Origin: Candidatus Villigracilis saccharophilus
Lineage (GTDB): Bacteria > Chloroflexota > Anaerolineae > Anaerolineales > Villigracilaceae
NCBI GenBank assembly: GCA_016709305.1
Contig: JADJNA010000005.1
Location: 1-64,000 of the forward strand
Direction of reading: 5' to 3'
DNA length: 64,000 nucleotides
A program made the translations under genes and the position numbers. A model generated the notes under the pieces. It did not search any database. It saw only the letters and a list, made by a program, of their open reading frames with translations, and was not told the origin of the DNA. How positions within the stretch are numbered: the stretch's first letter is position 1; every line of letters starts with the position of its first letter. Shown here piece by piece: positions 42,888 through 51,739 of the stretch.

Positions 42888-44282
42888 TTGGAGTCGGAAT
42901 CGACGCAACGCCAGCTTGAATGGCAGAAAAAACAGTTAACCCAACTGGAAACTGAGGCACAGGATTCTGTTTTGATCCAACAAAAATTGACCGAGTCGCA
43001 GGTTGAAGTAGAACGCCTCTCTTCGGAAGCGCAATTGCATTTGAAGGAACTTTCTGAAAAATTGAGCGAGATGGCGGCTGATGAGTTAAAGGAACAGGCA
43101 TCATACTGGAGTACGCGCGTGGCTGTGGCTGAACAGAGTGCCGCCGCTGCGATAGCCAAAAAAGATGAGCGGGCAAAGGAGATCATGCGTCTGGATGGGC
43201 GCCGTGTTGATTTGGCTTCGCGTTTGCATGAAGCTGAAAATTCTTTGCTTGGCCTGGATGCCGAGAAAAATAATTTGCGCGAAAATGAATCTGGTTTGCA
43301 TGCCCAGGTTGAGGATATGCGGATTCGGACCGAGCCGGCTGAGAAGGATCTGGAAACAGCGGAGCAGGAAGAAACCCGCCTACAGGAATCAGAATCCAAT
43401 GCGCAGAGAATCTTTGCAAATGCGGAGCGCGCGTTTGGTCAGGTGCAATTGGAGCAGACCCGTAAACAGGAAGCGTTGGAAAGCCTGCACCAAAAGATCA
43501 CCGATGATTTTGGTCTGGTGATGTTTGATTATGCGGTGGATGTTTCTGGTCCCGTGCCGTTACCTTTGGATGGTATGGTGGAGCAGCTGCCCGTAGTGAC
43601 TGAACTCTCGCCTGAAATTGAAGAACAGTTGACGCATTTCCGCACGCAATTGCGCCGCATGGGTCCGATCAATCCGGATGCGAAAACGGAATACGATCAG
43701 GAAAGTGAACGATATACGTTCATGAAGTCTCAGATCGAAGACCTGCGAAAAGCCGAAGTGGATCTTAAGCAGGTTGTCGCTGAATTGGACGAGATCACCA
43801 AACGGGAATTTGTACGCACGTTCGATGCCGTGGATAAACAATTCCGCGAAACCTTTGTGCGTTTATTTGGCGGCGGTTCTGCGCGCCTTGCGTTAACCGA
43901 TCCTGAAAACCTGGTTGATACCGGTATCGAGATTGAAGCGCGTTTGCCGGGCCGCCGCGAACAGGGGCTGGCTTTGCTCTCTGGCGGTGAAAGAAGTCTG
44001 ACCGCGATCGCACTGGTGTTTGCCTTGCTAAAAGTTTCACCAACGCCAGTCTGCGTGATGGATGAAGTGGATGCCATGTTGGATGAAGCCAATGTCGGAC
44101 GCTTCCGCGACCTGCTGGTGGACCTGAGCAAGGATACGCAATTCATCATCATTACACATAATCGCAATACCGTGCAAGCCGCAGATGTGATTTACGGTAT
44201 AACAATGGGGCGCGACTCGGCCAGTCAGATCATCAGCCTGCGCCTTGATCAGGTAACCGATGATATGTTGAAAAGAGGATAG
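42888..44282 (+). CDS. smc: SMC, C-terminal part
   Basis: 464 residues from the first ATG, but the frame is open well upstream of it and in register with the N-terminal part from about 42795, so the ATG is probably not a real start. It holds the returning coiled coil and the C-terminal head: signature LLSGGERSLTAIALVFALL, Walker B VCVMDEVDAMLDEANV and the IIITHNRNTVQAAD switch. All ATPase motifs are kept, which argues that the split comes from a sequence error or a recent mutation rather than old decay. Confidence 0.93.
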   Translation: MESESTQRQLEWQKKQLTQLETEAQDSVLIQQKLTESQVEVERLSSEAQLHLKELSEKLSEMAADELKEQASYWSTRVAVAEQSAAAAIAKKDERAKEIMRLDGRRVDLASRLHEAENSLLGLDAEKNNLRENESGLHAQVEDMRIRTEPAEKDLETAEQEETRLQESESNAQRIFANAERAFGQVQLEQTRKQEALESLHQKITDDFGLVMFDYAVDVSGPVPLPLDGMVEQLPVVTELSPEIEEQLTHFRTQLRRMGPINPDAKTEYDQESERYTFMKSQIEDLRKAEVDLKQVVAELDEITKREFVRTFDAVDKQFRETFVRLFGGGSARLALTDPENLVDTGIEIEARLPGRREQGLALLSGGERSLTAIALVFALLKVSPTPVCVMDEVDAMLDEANVGRFRDLLVDLSKDTQFIIITHNRNTVQAADVIYGITMGRDSASQIISLRLDQVTDDMLKRG

Positions 44283-44301
44283 GGGAAAGGAAAAAAGAAT
44301 C

Positions 44302-44337
44302 AAAAACGCCCGTCTCATGGTGAGTGGGCGTTTTTTT
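44302..44337 (+). terminator. Terminator of rnc-smc
   Basis: AAAAACGCCC (44302-44311) pairs with GGGCGTTTTT (44326-44335), with an inner CTCA/TGAG pairing and TGG loop, followed by more T. Starts 20 nt after the smc stop. Confidence 0.9.
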
Positions 44338-44399
44338 ATTGCAACAGAATTGAAAATGATTTCAGGACTCTTTCGTCCTTCATCATTATATTGATATTT

Positions 44400-45773
44400 C
44401 TATGGTTTTGCGGTTGCCTTTGCGGCTTCCTCTTGTGTAGCTCTGGCTGATTTTGCAGAATCAGTTGCGATGGTAATGAAATTCGGCTCACTGGGGAGGT
44501 GCTGTTTCCAGAGGTCGAAAATTTCAACCGGATATTCATCGCGAGCCGCGGTCAGCCAATCCGAAAAGGCTTTACTCTTAGCTGTATCGTATTGCTGTGC
44601 GGTTAGGGGACGATCCTGCTTGGCGATCAATTGAATGATGTGAAAACCAAAGTCGCTTGCGACAGGTGTTGTTGTGTAATCACCGGGATTTTCCAGAGCG
44701 AACGCGGCTGCTTCAAATTCCGCGACCATCGCTCCGCTTCCAAACCAACCCAGGTCGCCGCCGTTTTGAGCGGAACCGGTGTCGGTGGATAACTCCTGTG
44801 CGAGAACAGCAAAGTCTTCGCCGCTATTTAATCTCTCGATAACTGTTACTGCAATAGCCTGATCCGCGACCAGAATATGGCGCGCCCAAACCTGTTTTTC
44901 AACCGGTTTTACATCGGCTGTGATCTGCTCTCTTAGTTTTCTTTCCAAAACTTGAAAATCAAAAAATGCGAGGAAATCCTTTTCGCTTAACCCAAGATCC
45001 TTCATCCTGTTCTGACCATTCTGGAACTCGGTCTGGAACCCTTCCACTGTGTAGGGTGTGGATGTCGGCAAAGCTGTAGCCGTTGGCCCTGCTGTTGCGG
45101 TAGGTGCAGGTTCAAGTGTGGCTGTGGGCGTGGCAGGCACCTCGGTTGCAGTTCCATCCGGTGTGTTGGTGACTGATAATGTGGCCGTGGGCAAGGGTGT
45201 CTTGGTGACGATCTTAAACGCCTCGGCAGGCACCTCAGGCAGGGTTACTTCGGTGGGCGTTACTGTCGGGGTTGGAGAACCGTTCGGGAAAAATGCGAAT
45301 GAGCTTTGTTTTTCTTTATTTAATTCTTCATCGCTGACGGTGATGCCGCGTTTCTCCGCTTCCAGACGGATCAAATGTTCATTGATCATTTGATCCAGGA
45401 CGGATTGGCCGATCGTTTCCGGCGAGTTGAGCTGGGTTTCGATCTGGGTTAATTGCGTCTGCACATCCATTCCAAATACCTGGGCATACTGCTGGTATTG
45501 ACTGTATTGAGACAACAATTGCTGGCGCTGCATACGCACGCGCGGCTCAAATTGGCTTGCCAAAATTTCAGTATTGCCTACTTTTGCCACAGGTTTCTGA
45601 AGCTGGAAGTAGTTAATATCCAAATAACCATAAATAAGCAAAAGAACAACACTGATAATTATGCCGACGAACGCATAAAGAATAATTTTGCTTTGCTGGC
45701 GTTCCCGCTCAAGGCGGGCGACGTGTTTTTTTGTAGTGCGGGAAGCGGGCTTTTTGCCCGAATCATCTGCCAT
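44400..45773 (-). CDS. Parvulin-type peptidyl-prolyl isomerase, membrane-anchored
   Basis: About 457 residues. A basic N-terminal tail, one membrane helix (about 30-54), a SurA/PrsA-like N-domain (NTEILASQFEPRVRMQRQQ to EHLIRLEAEKRGI), then a long Thr-Pro-rich insert (about 165-245, with PTPTVTPTEV and PTATALPTSTPYT stretches), and a rotamase domain starting WARHILVAD with GGDLGWFGSG and DFGFHIIQLI. It should help fold exported proteins. The rotamase motifs are intact. ATG at 45773 has GGAG 7 nt upstream; the longer TTG frame is less likely. The Pro/Thr insert is unusual compared with PrsA. Confidence 0.88.
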   Translation of the reverse strand: MADDSGKKPASRTTKKHVARLERERQQSKIILYAFVGIIISVVLLLIYGYLDINYFQLQKPVAKVGNTEILASQFEPRVRMQRQQLLSQYSQYQQYAQVFGMDVQTQLTQIETQLNSPETIGQSVLDQMINEHLIRLEAEKRGITVSDEELNKEKQSSFAFFPNGSPTPTVTPTEVTLPEVPAEAFKIVTKTPLPTATLSVTNTPDGTATEVPATPTATLEPAPTATAGPTATALPTSTPYTVEGFQTEFQNGQNRMKDLGLSEKDFLAFFDFQVLERKLREQITADVKPVEKQVWARHILVADQAIAVTVIERLNSGEDFAVLAQELSTDTGSAQNGGDLGWFGSGAMVAEFEAAAFALENPGDYTTTPVASDFGFHIIQLIAKQDRPLTAQQYDTAKSKAFSDWLTAARDEYPVEIFDLWKQHLPSEPNFITIATDSAKSARATQEEAAKATAKP

Positions 45774-45846
45774 ATTCAAACTCCTTCATGCCCTCATGAT
45801 TCCCGTCTTCTTTCTTGAGAGAATGCAGGCGAGGGTTTAACATAAA

Positions 45847-45883
45847 TTCGGGGCATGGATGCATCGCAATTCCATGCCCCGAA
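45847..45883 (-). terminator. Hairpin at end of rpsF-ssb-rpsR operon
   Basis: A perfect 13-bp stem (45847-45859 with 45871-45883, core CGGGGCATGGA) begins 14 nt after the rpsR stop. The minus-strand continuation TTTATGTT is only a modest T-tract. Confidence 0.65.
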
Positions 45884-45897
45884 ATACTCTTTCGGTA

Positions 45898-46185
45898 TTA
45901 GGAACGGCCTTCATCCAGCGGTTTGCCGCTGAACGGCAGGAAAGCTACATGACGTGCCTGTTTCACTGCCGCGGCGACCACGCGCTGATGTTTGGCGCAT
46001 GCGCCTGTCTGGCGGCGCGGACGGATCTTGCCTTCCTCGGTTATATATTTGCGCAGCAGGTCGGTCTTTTTGTAGTCAATGACCAACAGCTTATCGGCGC
46101 AAAATTGACAAAACTTCGGCTTTGCGAAAAACTTGCGGTCCCCACCGCCGCCTTCGCCGCCTGAATAATTACGTTCTTCACTCAT
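45898..46185 (-). CDS. rpsR: 30S ribosomal protein S18
   Basis: 95 residues with an N-terminal Gly-rich tail (GGEGGGG), the cysteine pair FCQFC, then DYKKTDLLRKYITEEGKIRPRRQTG and HQRVVAAAVKQARHVAFLPF as in S18. S18 binds with S6 at the 16S central domain. The C-x-x-C with a further Cys in TGACAKH suggests the zinc-binding (C+) form. Third gene of the rpsF-ssb-rpsR operon, the standard bacterial order. Confidence 0.96.
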   Translation of the reverse strand: MSEERNYSGGEGGGGDRKFFAKPKFCQFCADKLLVIDYKKTDLLRKYITEEGKIRPRRQTGACAKHQRVVAAAVKQARHVAFLPFSGKPLDEGRS

Positions 46186-46202
46186 GATTTACTCCAAAAA
46201 AA

Positions 46203-46622
46203 CTAGAACGGGAATTCATCTTCCGCCATGGCAGAGCCATTATCGGCGGAGGTAGGCTCGACTTCCTGTGCATGATTGTTCGCATCGCGTCGGTCGCCCA
46301 GCATCATCATTTCGTTCGCAACGATTTCCACGCTGGTATGTTTCTGACCTTCTTTATCGTCCCAGCGGCGGGTTTGCAAACGTCCTTCTATATACACCTG
46401 TTGTCCCTTGACGAGATACTGCTTGCAGATCTCAGCCAGGTTTCCCCAGGCGACCACGTTGAACCACTCGGTCTCGCTGTGGCGTTCTCCATCCGCACTG
46501 TTCCACGAACGGCTGACCGCAACAGAGAAGGTGGTCACGGGCTTTCCAGAAGGGGTGTAGCGCATCTCGGGATCTTTTCCAAGATGACCAATGATCTGAA
46601 CTTTATTTAGGCCTCGGCTCAT
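46203..46622 (-). CDS. ssb: Single-stranded DNA-binding protein
   Basis: About 139 residues. OB-fold opening LNKVQIIGHLGKDPEMRYTPSG, WFNVVAWGNLAEIC, VKGQQVYIEGRLQTRRW and a C-terminal acidic tip AEDEFPF, close to the DDIPF of other SSBs, which recruits repair and replication partners. AAGGAGA lies before the ATG at 46622; the frame extends 33 nt more without signal. Lies between rpsF and rpsR. Confidence 0.96.
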   Translation of the reverse strand: MSRGLNKVQIIGHLGKDPEMRYTPSGKPVTTFSVAVSRSWNSADGERHSETEWFNVVAWGNLAEICKQYLVKGQQVYIEGRLQTRRWDDKEGQKHTSVEIVANEMMMLGDRRDANNHAQEVEPTSADNGSAMAEDEFPF

Positions 46623-46667
46623 AATAAAATCTCCTTGGTAAAAATTACCGGGCAATGCAACAATAAA

Positions 46668-46952
46668 CTACTCAGCTACAGAAAGCATATGACGAATGAT
46701 CGGCTCTTGATAACGCAGGTTGCGTTCAAGATCGGATGTCGCGGCGGGGTTCATGGTCATATTCAACAAAACATACTGACCTTCGCGGTGCTTCTTGATG
46801 ATGTAAGCCATCTTGCGACGACCCCAAACATCCACCTTATCCACCGAACCGCCTGAATCACTGATCCAGCCTTTAACTTTTTCTAGCACGACGTTAAAAG
46901 CAGTCTCGTCCAGATCAGGCTGGATCACACAAACTAATTCATACTTACGCAT
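46668..46952 (-). CDS. rpsF: 30S ribosomal protein S6
   Basis: 94 residues, starting MRKYELVCVIQPDLDE, with WGRRKMAYIIKKHREGQYVLLN and the LRYQEPIIRHML end. Normal S6. AAAGGAGG is just upstream and lies inside a predicted leader stem, so S6-S18 feedback is plausible. Confidence 0.96.
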   Translation of the reverse strand: MRKYELVCVIQPDLDETAFNVVLEKVKGWISDSGGSVDKVDVWGRRKMAYIIKKHREGQYVLLNMTMNPAATSDLERNLRYQEPIIRHMLSVAE

Positions 46953-47017
46953 AGGGAAAACCTCCTTTCCATGGGTTTGTTCCTATTCAAGCCGTGGGCT
47001 TGCCAAGAACGGAAAGG
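46953..47017 (-). promoter_or_regulatory. Structured rpsF leader, possible S6:S18 autoregulatory element
   Basis: On the minus strand CCTTTCC (47017-47011) pairs with GGAAAGG (46970-46964), which includes the rpsF Shine-Dalgarno. Inside are GTTC/GAAC (47010-47007 with 46982-46979) and a 6-bp hairpin CAAGCC/GGCTTG (47002-46997 with 46993-46988). Known S6:S18 leader RNAs hide the rpsF start in a like way. The fit here is by reading only. Confidence 0.5.
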
Positions 47018-47134
47018 CACGTGGATTAAGACGTACCTGATTTAATAGCGGGCGAAGTTTACCACAAAACCTATTTATATGGATGAAAAAACGCCTCTTT
47101 CCTAATTGTGGAACCGCTCCTTTCCAAGCGGCAT

Positions 47135-48196
47135 TTATCGCACGTAGATGGGATTGCTATAAATCCAGCCGCGCAATTTCCCCAGATACTTACGATATGC
47201 TTCGATACGATACACGCCAGCGTCCGTAGTGATGTGTGTCATGGATGCGCTTTTCTTCCAGGTTTGGATCACATCCCCATCTTTAAGCAGGCGAATCTCC
47301 GCATCGGCTGGGAGTTTTGCCTGCAAGGTCACTCCGCCTTTCGCGGGCAGTTCATCGCCCATGAAGGCGGTTCTTTCCAAGCCCTGGGCGGTAAATCGGA
47401 ATCCGCGCGTGGATGCGGGTAGATCATACGCAACGAAGCAGTGACCCTCTGCCAGCGCGGCGTAGATCGCTTTTTTATCCGCATGGATCTCTCCGCTTAA
47501 TGGATCATCCAATATCACATGCGTATTGACCGTGCGGAAGTGGAATTCATACGGGAAGATGACCCTGCTGATGGGTCCCATGCTCATGAGCAGTGCGTGC
47601 GCATCCGAGCCGCCGATCGCGACAACGGGACGTCCCTGGGAAAGTAATTCATCCCATCTCTCGATCGTGGCTGGAATGGGTTGATGTGCCACGAAAGACG
47701 GGAAAAAAGCATAGAAAGCGCCGTGTAATTTTGTCGGCACGACGGTCTTCAGCTCGCTGAGCGCATTCCATAATTCAATGCCGGTGTAATTTAGTACCGA
47801 CCAATCGTCCCAGGAAATGTCGAGTTCCTTGAAGGCTGGTGTTTCAGGATCGTCAGGGTGGGCCAGGAAGGATAATCCGCCGGCGTCGCGTACTTGATTG
47901 ATCAGCAGCTGCGGACTCTCTGCGAATGTCGCCAGTTCGCGCCCAGCGCCCAGAACGAGCAGATGATTCTTCTGCGGGTCGCGCGCCTGATCGTGTACTT
48001 CCTCGCCGACCAAGAGCATGATCTTTTTATTTTTTTCCTTGTAATAGCCTTCAAAGCCCTGCACCAGCACGTTATGGTCGGTCACGATCACCGCATCCAC
48101 GCCGGCCGCAAGAGCCGCCCTGGCAATGTCGCGGTGGGTGCCGGTCCCATCGGAATAACGTGTGTGCATGTGCAAATTGACCACAACTTCGTGCAT
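47135..48196 (-). CDS. PHP domain phosphoesterase
   Basis: About 353 residues. PHP metal motifs: NLHMHTRYSDG (HxH..D), VIVTDHNVL (DH), LVGEEVHDQ (Glu), FLAHPDDP (His), and GGSDAHALL (D-A-H). PHP enzymes hydrolyse phosphoesters such as nucleotides or histidinol phosphate; members with this general layout include trpH-like 5'-nucleotidases. The part after the PHP core (about 250-353) is beta-rich, with FRFTAQGLERTAFMGDE, and may be an extra ligand-binding domain. ATG at 48196 has GAGGAAA upstream. Divergent from secG. Substrate open. Confidence 0.85.
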   Translation of the reverse strand: MHEVVVNLHMHTRYSDGTGTHRDIARAALAAGVDAVIVTDHNVLVQGFEGYYKEKNKKIMLLVGEEVHDQARDPQKNHLLVLGAGRELATFAESPQLLINQVRDAGGLSFLAHPDDPETPAFKELDISWDDWSVLNYTGIELWNALSELKTVVPTKLHGAFYAFFPSFVAHQPIPATIERWDELLSQGRPVVAIGGSDAHALLMSMGPISRVIFPYEFHFRTVNTHVILDDPLSGEIHADKKAIYAALAEGHCFVAYDLPASTRGFRFTAQGLERTAFMGDELPAKGGVTLQAKLPADAEIRLLKDGDVIQTWKKSASMTHITTDAGVYRIEAYRKYLGKLRGWIYSNPIYVR

Positions 48197-48289
48197 GTAT
48201 TTCCTCTTTTTAGAAAATCTTTGGAATATTTTGATGAATTGCGGATTAATGAAAATTAATAAAGACTCACAAATCCGACGAACCCATAT

Positions 48290-48319
48290 TTGACGATTCA
48301 CTTCTGGAACAGGTATAAT
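48290..48319 (+). promoter_or_regulatory. Sigma-70 promoter of secG
   Basis: TTGACG (48290-48295), 18-base spacer, TATAAT (48314-48319). Predicted start near 48326, giving a 24-nt leader with AAGGAGG before the ATG. Confidence 0.8.
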
Positions 48320-48349
48320 TTGCCCGCTAATTTCAAGGAGGCATATTGT

Positions 48350-48574
48350 ATGAATAACTTTCTAAATATCGCGCTGATTATAACCTCAGTAGGTTTGATC
48401 CTCAGCATCATCCTGCAGAGCAAGGGCGCAGGTTTGGGCGGACTCACCGGCGCAGACACCGGCGGCGTCTTTACTGCCCGCCGCGGCATTGAACGAATTT
48501 TGTTTTGGGTGACGATCGGCTTAAGCGTGATCTTTTTTGGTCTCGTGATCGCCATCATTATTCTCGGACGCTAG
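48350..48574 (+). CDS. secG: Preprotein translocase subunit SecG
   Basis: 74 residues, two membrane helices (about 3-21 and 50-70) linked by the conserved S-K-G-A-G-L-G-G-L-T-G loop, which is diagnostic for SecG. It assists SecA-driven export through SecYE. ATG at 48350 has AAGGAGG 8 nt upstream. A terminator follows. Confidence 0.95.
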   Translation: MNNFLNIALIITSVGLILSIILQSKGAGLGGLTGADTGGVFTARRGIERILFWVTIGLSVIFFGLVIAIIILGR

Positions 48575-48589
48575 GAATCAACTGCCTGT

Positions 48590-48647
48590 AAAGGCCGCCT
48601 GTCCATTGCCCTGAAGTTTGCGGGGTGGCGGCGGCCTTTCTTTATTT
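48590..48647 (+). terminator. Terminator after secG
   Basis: AAAGGCCGCC (48590-48599) pairs with GGCGGCCTTT (48630-48639) around a 30-base loop, followed by CTTTATTT. The large loop lowers confidence slightly. Confidence 0.7.
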
Positions 48648-48654
48648 CCCCAAT

Positions 48655-50343
48655 ATGAAAAGATTACGCTGGCAAATTTTGGTCGTAGCGATCACGGTGG
48701 TGATCGTGGCTTTGCTATTGCTAAGCCAACAGCCAATAAGTGTTATTACACTACCCCAAGCCGCGCCTGGCGGTATTTATACCGAAGCGCTGATCGGCTC
48801 CATGGGCAGGCTCAACCCCATGCTGGATTGGAACAATCCAGCCGATCGTGACGTCAATCGGCTGATATTCAGCGGGTTGATCCGTTTTGATTCACACGGC
48901 TTGCCCCAGCCCGATCTGGCTGAAGCGTGGGGAACTTCTCCTGATGGCATGCTGTACAATTTTTCGATAAGACCAAACGCGGTCTGGCATGACGGCGAAC
49001 CTGTTACCAGTGATGATGTGATCTTCACGGTTGAGATGATCAAAAGCGCCGGGTCGCTTTTCCCCCAGGATATTAAAGACCTATGGTCTCAGGTAGAGAT
49101 CAAAAGACTTGACGACAAGACGCTTCAATTCAAACTTGCCGAGCCATTCGCTCCATTTTTGGATTATGTCACTTTTGGTGTCCTGCCAAAGCATTTGCTC
49201 GAATCAGTCCCCGCTGACCAGCTTGCCACTGCCGAATTCAATCTCCAACCGATTGGCACAGGTCCGTTCAAATTTGAACGCCTGATGACCAACTCAGGAC
49301 AGATCACGGGTGTCGTGCTTGCGGTTAATCAAGATTATTATTTACAGCCCCCGTTTATTGAGCAGGTAGTATTTCGATATTATCCGAACTCTGCCGCCGC
49401 GTTTGACGCCTACCAACAGGGCGAGGTGCTGGGTGTCAGCCAGCTTACGAACGATGTACTCCAGCCCGCTTTGATGGAGACAAACCTTTCTGTTTACACC
49501 AGTCGTTTGCCCCAGCTGGGACTGGTTTTCTTAAACCTGAACAACCCCAGCGTGCCATTTCTACAAAATGAAAAAATCCGCCATGCGCTTTTGCTGGGAA
49601 TAAACCGAAACACAATCGTCTCGCATATCATGCAGGGACAGGCCATAATTGCAGATGGTCCGATTTTGACTGGTTCATGGGCGTACTACGAAGAGATCCA
49701 GCACTATGATTTTGATCCCGATGCAGCCATGATTCTTTTAAAAGATGAAGGCTATGTGATCCCCGCGGGTGGCGGGGATGTACGCGCCAGGGATGGTCAA
49801 TCCCTGACCTTTACTCTGGTTCACCCCGACGACACGGTCCACACCCAGATCGCTCAAACTATTCAAGCAGACCTGGCACTGATCGGTGTGCAGGTCGACT
49901 TGCAGTCAGTCTCCTACGACTCTCTGCTAAATGATTTCCTTGCCACTCGTAATTATCAGGCCGCTCTTGCAGACTTGAATACCGCGCGCATGCCAGATCC
50001 CGATCCGTATTTGTTCTGGCATCAATCCGAGGCCACGGGCGGGCAGAACTATTCGCAATGGGATAATCGCACAGCCAGCGAATTCCTCGAAACTGCGCGC
50101 ACCGAAGCGGACTTTGCATCACGTGCCCGCTTATATAGAAACTTTCAAGTAGTGTTTGCCAAGGATATGCCATCCCTGCCTTTGTATTACCCCGTTTATT
50201 CCTATGGCGTGGATTCGCAGGTACAGGGCGTACAGGTCGCGCCGATGTATGATATTAGTGACCGCCTCGCATTGATCAACGAATGGTATCTCGTCACACG
50301 CCGCACGCTTGAACAAACACCTGTACCCACAGCCATACCATAA
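48655..50343 (+). CDS. Extracellular solute-binding protein, family 5, membrane-tethered
   Basis: About 562 residues of the DppA/OppA type. An uncleaved-looking N-terminal helix (MKRLRWQILVVAITVVIVALLLL, no lipobox Cys) tethers it, followed by LNPMLDWNNPADRDVNRLIFSGLIRFD, LAEAWGTSPDGMLYNFSIRPNAVWHDGEPVTSDDVIFT (the SBP5 signature), and the usual second-lobe motifs (IRHALLLGINRNTIV). Binds peptides, nickel or other solutes. No Opp/Dpp permease or ATPase lies near, so it is an orphan here, followed by an M20 peptidase, which fits a peptide-related role (inference). Start ATG 48655 lies 7 nt after the secG terminator tail. Confidence 0.88.
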   Translation: MKRLRWQILVVAITVVIVALLLLSQQPISVITLPQAAPGGIYTEALIGSMGRLNPMLDWNNPADRDVNRLIFSGLIRFDSHGLPQPDLAEAWGTSPDGMLYNFSIRPNAVWHDGEPVTSDDVIFTVEMIKSAGSLFPQDIKDLWSQVEIKRLDDKTLQFKLAEPFAPFLDYVTFGVLPKHLLESVPADQLATAEFNLQPIGTGPFKFERLMTNSGQITGVVLAVNQDYYLQPPFIEQVVFRYYPNSAAAFDAYQQGEVLGVSQLTNDVLQPALMETNLSVYTSRLPQLGLVFLNLNNPSVPFLQNEKIRHALLLGINRNTIVSHIMQGQAIIADGPILTGSWAYYEEIQHYDFDPDAAMILLKDEGYVIPAGGGDVRARDGQSLTFTLVHPDDTVHTQIAQTIQADLALIGVQVDLQSVSYDSLLNDFLATRNYQAALADLNTARMPDPDPYLFWHQSEATGGQNYSQWDNRTASEFLETARTEADFASRARLYRNFQVVFAKDMPSLPLYYPVYSYGVDSQVQGVQVAPMYDISDRLALINEWYLVTRRTLEQTPVPTAIP

Positions 50344-50362
50344 ATATAAAGGAGAAGTATCC

Positions 50363-51733
50363 ATGTCAGAAGCTCAGCAGGCTTTGGATTATGTTCGCGG
50401 AAATGGCGAACGCTATTTAAGTGAGTTAAAGGATTTCCTTGCGATCCCTTCCATTTCTACTCTTGGTGAAAATAAAGGCGATGTTCAACGCGCCGCTGAA
50501 TGGGTGGCTGCGCAGCTCCATTCCATAAATATGGACAATGTGCAGATCATGCCGACAGCGGGACATCCCGTTGTGTACGGCGAATGGCTGGGCGCGAGCA
50601 AATCCGCACCAACTGTGATGATCTACGGACATTATGATGTTCAGCCAGTAGACCCGATGGAGTTGTGGACCTCCGATCCTTTTGAAGCCGTGGTGCGCGG
50701 AGATTATCTTTTCGCGCGAGGCTCTTCGGACATGAAAGGCCAGGTGATGGCTTCTCTCAAAGCGGTTGAAGCAATTGTCCGCACAACCGGATTGCCCATC
50801 AATATCAAGTGGTTGGTCGAGGGCGAGGAAGAGATCGGCTCGGAACATCTCGGTGAATTCATCAAAAATAATAAAAAATTGCTTGCAAGTGATTTCTGTT
50901 TGAATCCTGATGCCGGCATGATGGGACCCACCAAACCAACCATTACCACTGGCTTGCGCGGTCTGGCATATTTCGAGTTGAAAGTGTATGGGCCTGATAA
51001 GGATTTACATTCAGGTCTGTTCGGCGGGACAATTCACAACCCCGCGCAGGCTTTGATCGAGTTGATCGCAGGCATGCATGATAAGAACGGCAAGGTCATG
51101 CTGCCTGGTTTCTATGACAAGGTCCGCAAATTGAGCAAGAAGGAACACGAAGAATTCAAGCGCCTGCCAGAAAGTAATAAGGAATTGATCGCGATGACGG
51201 GTGTGCCCGCGTTATGGGGCGAGCCGCAATTTCTTCCCGCTGAACGCACTGGCGCGCGGCCAACTTTGGAAGTCAATGGCTTGCTCTCTGGCTTCACGGG
51301 ACAGGGTTCCAAGACAGTTTTGCCCGCATGGGCCATGGCGAAAATTTCCTGCCGCCTCGTGCCAGATCAAACTCCTGAAGAGACATTCAAGCAAATGAAG
51401 GCTTACCTCAAGAAGAATGCGCCCAAGACCATCAAATGGGAATTGATCAATTTACACAACGCAGGCGCTGCCATTACAGACAGCAACTCCGCTGGCGTGC
51501 AGGCTCTCGCGAAGGCGCTCAAAGCCGTTTGGGGCAAGCAGCCATATTTCAGACGTGAGGGCGGCTCGATTGGCTCGGTCGTCCTGTTGCAGAAATATGT
51601 CGGGGCTGATTCTATCCTGACTGGTTTCGGACTGCCAGATGACAATGTCCATTCACCCAATGAAAGACTTCATTTACCGACATGGTACAAAGGCATCGAA
51701 GCCTTAACACACTTTTTTTATAATTTCAAATAA
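50363..51733 (+). CDS. M20 family dipeptidase/metallopeptidase
   Basis: About 456 residues. Zinc-ligand motifs: IYGHYDVQPVD (His, Asp), GSSDMKGQ (Asp), VEGEEEIGSEHL (Glu-Glu), NPDAGMMGP (Asp), HSPNERLHLPTW (final His). The dimerisation lid domain (about 190-310) includes KDLHSGLFGGTIHNPAQ. Typical of M20 Xaa-His or beta-Ala dipeptidases and related aminoacylases. AAGGAGAAG precedes the ATG. It sits between a peptide-type binding protein and DUF1385, and is co-directional with both. Confidence 0.92.
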   Translation: MSEAQQALDYVRGNGERYLSELKDFLAIPSISTLGENKGDVQRAAEWVAAQLHSINMDNVQIMPTAGHPVVYGEWLGASKSAPTVMIYGHYDVQPVDPMELWTSDPFEAVVRGDYLFARGSSDMKGQVMASLKAVEAIVRTTGLPINIKWLVEGEEEIGSEHLGEFIKNNKKLLASDFCLNPDAGMMGPTKPTITTGLRGLAYFELKVYGPDKDLHSGLFGGTIHNPAQALIELIAGMHDKNGKVMLPGFYDKVRKLSKKEHEEFKRLPESNKELIAMTGVPALWGEPQFLPAERTGARPTLEVNGLLSGFTGQGSKTVLPAWAMAKISCRLVPDQTPEETFKQMKAYLKKNAPKTIKWELINLHNAGAAITDSNSAGVQALAKALKAVWGKQPYFRREGGSIGSVVLLQKYVGADSILTGFGLPDDNVHSPNERLHLPTWYKGIEALTHFFYNFK

Positions 51734-51739
51734 ATTGTA

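Noticed and set aside
42855..42888. smc as two natural genes (split SMC)
   Set aside because: The second frame is open and homologous upstream of its ATG right up to the G run, so the split is a shift and not two genes with their own start.
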